Assembly: GCA_001953115.1 (NCBI GenBank) | Contig: LSSL01003861.1 | Span: forward strand, 1 to 13,814 | Direction of reading: 5' to 3' | DNA from: Smittium mucronatum | Lineage: Eukaryota; Kickxellomycota; Harpellomycetes; Harpellales; Legeriomycetaceae | DNA: 13,814 nt | Shown: positions 9,401-13,814 of the stretch, piece after piece | Numbering within the stretch: the first letter of the stretch is position 1 | Layout of the letters: every line of letters starts with the position of its first letter | Program-made: the position numbers and the translations under genes | The notes under the pieces: generated by a model | What the model was told of the DNA's origin: nothing | Database searches by the model: none | The model's input: the letters and a program-made list of their open reading frames with translations, nothing else

Positions 9401-12400
9401 AAATTTAGTGATTTTCATTTTGACACGACGTAAAACTACTTGAACTTGGACATCCCATTTTAGTTAGCCGAGTAACAGAAATAGAATTATTTTTTTTACC
9501 AACATTAATTGGAGTGCTCCTAGATAAAATCGGATCCATCATACTTCAGAATTATTTAAAAATGAAAAATGATACTGATAGTTTAGGATTTCATTTTAAT
9601 AATTGATCACCAGTAGCTGATTCAGCCCAAATTATATCTTCAGCGATCAAAAAATTTAGTTCTGATTCTCTTAGTCTCAATTTTTTGGCCCGCACTATTC
9701 AAAATATCACTAAGGTATTGAGGAAATGTAAAATCTTATTTCAGAAAAAAAATAAAAAATGAACTTTGTGTAATTCAATTATATCTCAACGAAATTTATT
9801 TTAATAAACTATGAGAATTATTCGAATCCAAATATCCAGATGTTTAAGAATTGGATGATATAATAAAATGGCTGAAAAAATTATTTTAACTAACAAAAAC
9901 CGGTTCAAAGGGTATTTTCATTTATTTCTGAGTACAAAATACACCCTAGAAATATTCAGCCTTTCCATAAAATCAAGTCACCTGTATTTTAAAAGTAATA
10001 AAATTATAAAATTAGTCAAACTATTTTTATAAATGATGGGAGATGTTAATAAAACTACTGATAAGTTCGAATTCAAACTGAGATAAGGGTACGAAGTAAT
10101 ATTGGTCATTTCTTGATACACAATGAAAATATATTAGATTTGAATTCACACTTACCTATAGATTAATCAAACGATGTAATTTATCTGATAAATAATAAAA
10201 TAGAAACGTCAAGATACTCGAGTTTTAAAACCTTTAATCAATTGCAAAAAATACTTTATCGAGTCACAATATTTAAAAAAAATCCTTAAGAAGGCTACAG
10301 AGATTTAACCTTTTCAGCCAAGAATTTTGGGAAAACTAAGAGATGCTTTCACATATATTCTCAATTTAAAAAGTGAAAAAAACCGACAATGTCTACGGAA
10401 AGATATAGGATTTGAAAAGGAAAAGGGGGAGGCAAAAAAACTTAGAAGCTAGTAGAGCCTTTCGATATAATATTCAGTTTTTAAATATTCTTTTCGATCC
10501 ATGATAATTTTTTCACAAGTATTTAGCTTATTCTTAATTTTTTTCTATAATTTGTGTAAAAAATAACAATTAAAAGCATATTGTTTAGTGGAATTAAAGT
10601 TTTAAGTATGATTTTTATTTATTTAAAATTTTAGTGCTGATATTTTACGTATATATTTATCAGTATTATTTTTTTCTGATACTTTAGTACAGATTTCAAC
10701 ATGAATGAAAGAATTTTGAGATTATTCAATAAATTATTTATGTTTAAAAAATCATAAAATTTTGGGATATGCTTAATTGATTTTTTAAATATAAGTTGGA
10801 AAAAATCAAAGTGGGAATGAAATATAGATAAATCTAAATATACAGTAAGATCCATTCAAATATAAAACTTAATATTAATTTAGCTAATTTTTTTTCTTTG
10901 CCCCTGATTAAATCTCGTAAATTTAAATTATGGTATCAAAATTATTTTTTTCCCTAAAGATTTAACAATAATGAATGAGTTTTACTAATAAAAATACCCA
11001 TAAGTAAGCCCCCATATAAACATTAAATTAAAATTTGGTATTTATGTAGTGGAAAATGCTATAAAATCATTTTTCAATATAAAAACTCAAATATACATAT
11101 AATAACGACAAAAAAAAGAGATTTTGCGAAAGCAAAAATGATAAAAAATATTTATTATTATTCCTCCGGAATACTTACTTAATTATTGTCATTCATATTA
11201 TACCTCTTCATAAATTTTAGTCTTTAAAGATCTTTCATTATTGAATTAATATGTCTGGTGATTTTGATAGTCTTTTATAAAGAGAGTTTATATGTACAAA
11301 TAAATGAAAAAGACGGCACGTGTTAGAAAAAATATTTATGTGTAATTTTTCTGTTTCGAAAAAAATTCGCGTAATCATACATACTCGAAGTGATGTTAAG
11401 GAATACATTAGTTTGAAAATTTATAAAATTTATAATTCACTGAAAAAATCTAACAAATAATGTTTAAAATTTCAAAGAAACACAAATTTTTTATTTTTAA
11501 GAATAAAATTTCGTCTTAAACATATAGTATTTTTATTATTACGACATAAATATACCCGAAATAACAATAATTACCTTTTTATAAAAAAATTAGCAAGTAT
11601 ATCAATGCAAAAGGCTAAAAATATCATTAATTTTTAGGCAAAGATAGGGAGTTTTTATTCTAAATTTTTCGTTATAATTTAGTTGTATAGATCACAATTC
11701 GAAATTTTATTTAAACAGTATTGGTATTTCAGGAGATTTATTTATAATAATAAAGCATTCATGAAAAAATTGAAGAAAAAAATATCAATAAATTTGCCAT
11801 TTTTCATATATACTTCCATTAAAATACTATACGGGATGATAAAAGAAAATAATTTTATCAAATTATACATAAAAATTTATATTAGATAGCTCAAGTTCAA
11901 AAACCATGAGAGTTTAGCTTTTCGAGTATAAAAATCCATAAAAATGCGATCTTTGCAGCTTAGAATTTTTTATATTGATTATATGAACATAATTATCAGG
12001 ACTTGCAACTTTTTGAATTAACTTGTTCAAATACGGGTGGGGTTTTTTGCAAGATACAATTATTTGTAGATATACTTTCAAATGGATTTTTGCGTCACAT
12101 AAAACGCTAATTCATAAAAGTTTACCTTTTTAAAAACTATCAAAATATTAAGCTTTTTTTAAGACATAGATTTAATATGCGAAAAATAGTAATAATAATT
12201 TTAAAAAATAGAAAATCTATTTAATATAAATCTTACAATTACTCTTTTTGAAATCAATATTTAGAATAAAATTAAAGTACCCTCTTTTCAAATATTCAAA
12301 TAAAGATAGGAAACACATTTAATTGATTTTTTTTTGACGTTTTGAAGCATTTCAGACATTGTTTTGAAGATTTTTCATTTGAAATGTTAAATTTTGATAA

Positions 12401-12840
12401 ATAAATAGTATCCTAAAAAAATTAGGGGGAAACATAAATAATTGGCGTAGAGTTGATTTTAAAGATAGAAATTGTTTATTAATAAAATAATTCAGGATTG
12501 GTACCATAAAATTGAATAAATACATTTTAAAAAACTTCTCAACTTGTAAACGATGTTTAACTTCTCATAAAATTTATATTAATTATAAGTCATTGGATGA
12601 ATTCATATTAAGTGAATATTATATTTATTAGTTAATTCGAAACTTCTAGTAAAATCAAAAAAATTCAATAAAATTATAAGATACTAAGTATCGGTACCTT
12701 ACCGCGTTTTTATTTTGCGAAGAATCTATACCAGTTAAAAATAATATTTTCTGCTATTATGAATTTTTTTTAAGACAAGAATGCGAGGATTCCTTCTGAA
12801 TATCTAATTTCAGAGCTTTTTTAAAGCTATTAGAAAGCTT
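6413..12840. other. AT-rich intergenic DNA, no supported gene
   Basis: This stretch of about 6.4 kb has frequent stops in every frame and many A/T runs. The 65-75 codon open stretches at 6820-7014 (plus), 10631-10855 (minus) and 11683-11889 (plus) are made almost wholly of Ile, Lys, Asn, Phe, Leu and Tyr, as random AT-rich DNA gives. One plus-strand segment (9424-9759) has fewer stops and more G at first codon positions than its surroundings; it is discussed as a possible eroded coding fragment. Minor items are purine tracts at 6707-6721 and 10414-10432, and a nine-base tandem duplication AAAATTTAT at 11416-11433. Confidence -1.
10414..10432 (+). repeat. Polypurine tract
   Basis: Nineteen consecutive purines (GAAAAGGAAAAGGGGGAGG) stand out from the A/T background. 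The tract could be a worn simple repeat. It is too short and isolated to be called a retroelement polypurine tract, since no LTR lies beside it. Confidence -1.
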
Positions 12841-12951
12841 ACTAACAAGTTGTATCATTTAACGGTATATAGGTAGGCGGAGTCTTCAGATTCGTAATAC
12901 CAGTATATTTCTGAAAACTCCCTTGAGACGGACTTAGTGTTTATCCAGTTC

Positions 12952-12994
12952 TATAAAAGCTACTTCCATTGATTTGATATGGGATTTTCATATC
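12952..12994 (+). promoter_or_regulatory. Possible rightward core promoter (TATAAAAG plus CATATC)
   Basis: TATAAAAG lies at 12952-12959. CATATC lies at 12989-12994, 37 bases from the first T of the TATA motif. The left gene's promoter has the same CATATC string at a similar distance (34-36 bases) from its TATA box. The surrounding DNA is less AT-biased than the desert to the left. A small ORF begins about 110 bases downstream. TATA-like strings are frequent by chance here, so this is tentative. Confidence -1.
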
Positions 12995-13102
12995 TCGCTA
13001 ACAGAAGAGGAAAAAAGTAAGGCTATTTACTCATTCCCAAAAAGAGGTAATTTAATCTGCAACTCTCTCCCCTTCAAATACTTGGAATAACCAGCCGTGA
13101 AA

Positions 13103-13273
13103 ATGGTTGACTCAGCACTGTATAACATACAAGTGGCAATGACACAAGGTAACAGTACTAGTGACTATTTTACACACAGAAGACCTCAAGCATATTTAAA
13201 ATTTAACTTGGATGAGCTATACTTGATATACCGAAAATCGATAAATGTAATATGTGAAATATGGCTTCCATGA
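13103..13273 (+). CDS. Possible small ORF, 56 residues, unknown function
   Basis: The ATG at 13103 has A at -3 and G at +4 (GAAAATGG), a strong eukaryotic start context, and the frame ends at TGA 13271-13273. The product begins MVDSALYNIQVAMTQ. Its composition is mixed, including Asp, Gly, His, Arg and Pro, unlike the Lys/Asn/Ile strings of the AT-rich ORFs. It has no signal peptide, membrane segment or motif I recognise, and only one Cys, near the end. A TATA-like motif lies about 150 bases upstream. AAG|GTAACA at 13148/13149 could be a splice donor after codon 15, in which case this would be a first coding exon rather than a complete gene. A chance ORF of this length is quite possible, so confidence is low. 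Confidence -1.
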   Translation: MVDSALYNIQVAMTQGNSTSDYFTHRRPQAYLKFNLDELYLIYRKSINVICEIWLP

Positions 13274-13553
13274 CATCACAATATATAAAGAAAAATAAGC
13301 ATAGCGGAATGAATTTTAATGGATATTCTAAAAATATAGTTGAGTCAGTAGTCAATCCATTAATGGATTCCTAAAAATTTTGGAGCTCGGTTTGCAGCAA
13401 CAAAACCAGTTAAGAAAATGAGGGCAAAAAACCGTTCAAGCCGATTCAAAAGGGTAATTTACATTAAATTTCATAATGAACCCGCATTGGCATAAATCAT
13501 CGATGTTTTATCTGCAACAACTCAAGATAATCGCCCACAGTTATCAAATTTTT

Positions 13554-13588
13554 GGAGAGGGGGGGAGGGGGCGAGGAAGAGAAGAGGG
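13554..13588 (+). repeat. G-rich polypurine tract with quadruplex potential
   Basis: All but one base (C13572) are purines. G-runs are seven (13559-13565), five (13567-13571) and three (13586-13588). The run of seven can supply two G3 blocks, so four G3 blocks exist, although the last loop is long (14 bases). The tract could form a quadruplex or triplex structure. No function is shown. Confidence -1.
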
Positions 13589-13764
13589 CTCCAAATAAAG
13601 CCCGGATAGTGCTTGACAATGGGTGGCCACTTCGTGATATTCAAAAAACCCCATGAGAGACTAAGGTAAAACCAATGGGTCATAAATATCGTATACAAGG
13701 GATTATGAATTCTATTCAAAAAATCCGAACCAAAAAACTATGCTTCAGAGGTAAACTGAAAACA

Positions 13765-13805
13765 TTTTTTGTAGTGCAGCGCCACTTGAAATACCACTAA
13801 AAAAA
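13765..13805. repeat. Inverted repeat at right edge
   Basis: T6-G-TAGTG (13765-13776) pairs with CACTA-A6 (13795-13805), with one bulged G, around an 18-base loop containing CAGCGCCAC. It could be a hairpin or the end of a miniature inverted-repeat element. No target-site duplication can be checked because the window ends nine bases later. Confidence -1.
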
Positions 13806-13814
13806 GTCAGGAAA

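Larger units (their letters stand above)
13274..13814. other. Right-end sequence of moderate composition, no supported gene
   Basis: GC is higher than in the central desert (about 57% in the line 13561-13620, 38% in the preceding line). It contains a G-rich purine tract and an inverted repeat, listed separately. The minus-strand open stretch at 13522-13719 owes its Pro/Ser/Leu block to the antisense of the G-runs and is not believed. The change in composition may mean that a gene or repeat begins near or beyond the right edge. Confidence -1.

Noticed and set aside
10631..10855. 74-residue open frame, minus strand.
   Set aside because: It is almost wholly Leu, Ile, Lys, Phe, Asn and Tyr, and it is within chance length.
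11683..11889. 68-residue open frame, plus strand.
   Set aside because: It is Ile/Lys/Phe/Tyr-rich, at chance length, and without neighbours or signals.
413..12840. Many other TATAAA-like and AATAAA-like motifs.
   Set aside because: They are too frequent by chance in AT-rich DNA to call as promoters or poly(A) signals without a gene beside them.
13522..13719. 65-residue open frame, minus strand, with a Pro-rich end.
   Set aside because: The Pro/Ser/Leu block is the antisense of a G-rich purine tract, and there is no other support.

Overview
The window looks like nuclear DNA of a eukaryote, most likely an animal. The left edge carries the 5' part of a gene for a secreted, cysteine-containing protein on the minus strand, with a TATA box at a normal distance upstream of its start. 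The rest is very AT-rich, intergenic-type DNA: hand-counted lines fall near 20-25% GC, with many A/T homopolymers. There are no operons, no Shine-Dalgarno-led genes and no densely packed ORFs, so a bacterial or phage origin is unlikely. I cannot name the species. An arthropod, for example a crustacean, would fit the first gene, but that is inference.

Layout. Bases 1-338 (minus strand, about 46% GC by hand count) are the first coding block of a gene that runs off the left edge. It encodes a signal peptide and the start of a domain that resembles lytic polysaccharide monooxygenase (LPMO)/chitin-binding type-4 proteins. Its core promoter lies at about 370-412. From about 413 to 12,840 I see no gene I can support. 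This stretch holds simple-sequence tracts (an interrupted-free run of 12 G, an (AAAAAG)n tract, purine runs), a roughly 55-bp AT-rich sequence present twice (3941-3993 and 6356-6412), and a sharply bounded GC-rich island (6281-6350) touching the second copy. It also holds one perfect CRE-type palindrome (5070-5079). From about 12,840 to the right edge, base composition is less extreme. That part holds a promoter-like TATA motif (12952), a 56-codon small ORF in good start context (13103-13273), a G-rich purine tract (13554-13588) and an inverted repeat at the edge (13765-13805).

How it fits together. The left gene is transcribed leftward and the possible right-hand transcription unit rightward, so the 12.5 kb between them would be the shared upstream region of two divergent units. 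Nothing shows that they act together. The most interesting observation is in the left gene: at the two places where LPMO-like proteins carry their copper-binding histidines, this protein appears to have Asp (the predicted mature N-terminus) and Asn. I found no CRISPR array, rRNA or tRNA gene, intact transposon or multi-gene system.
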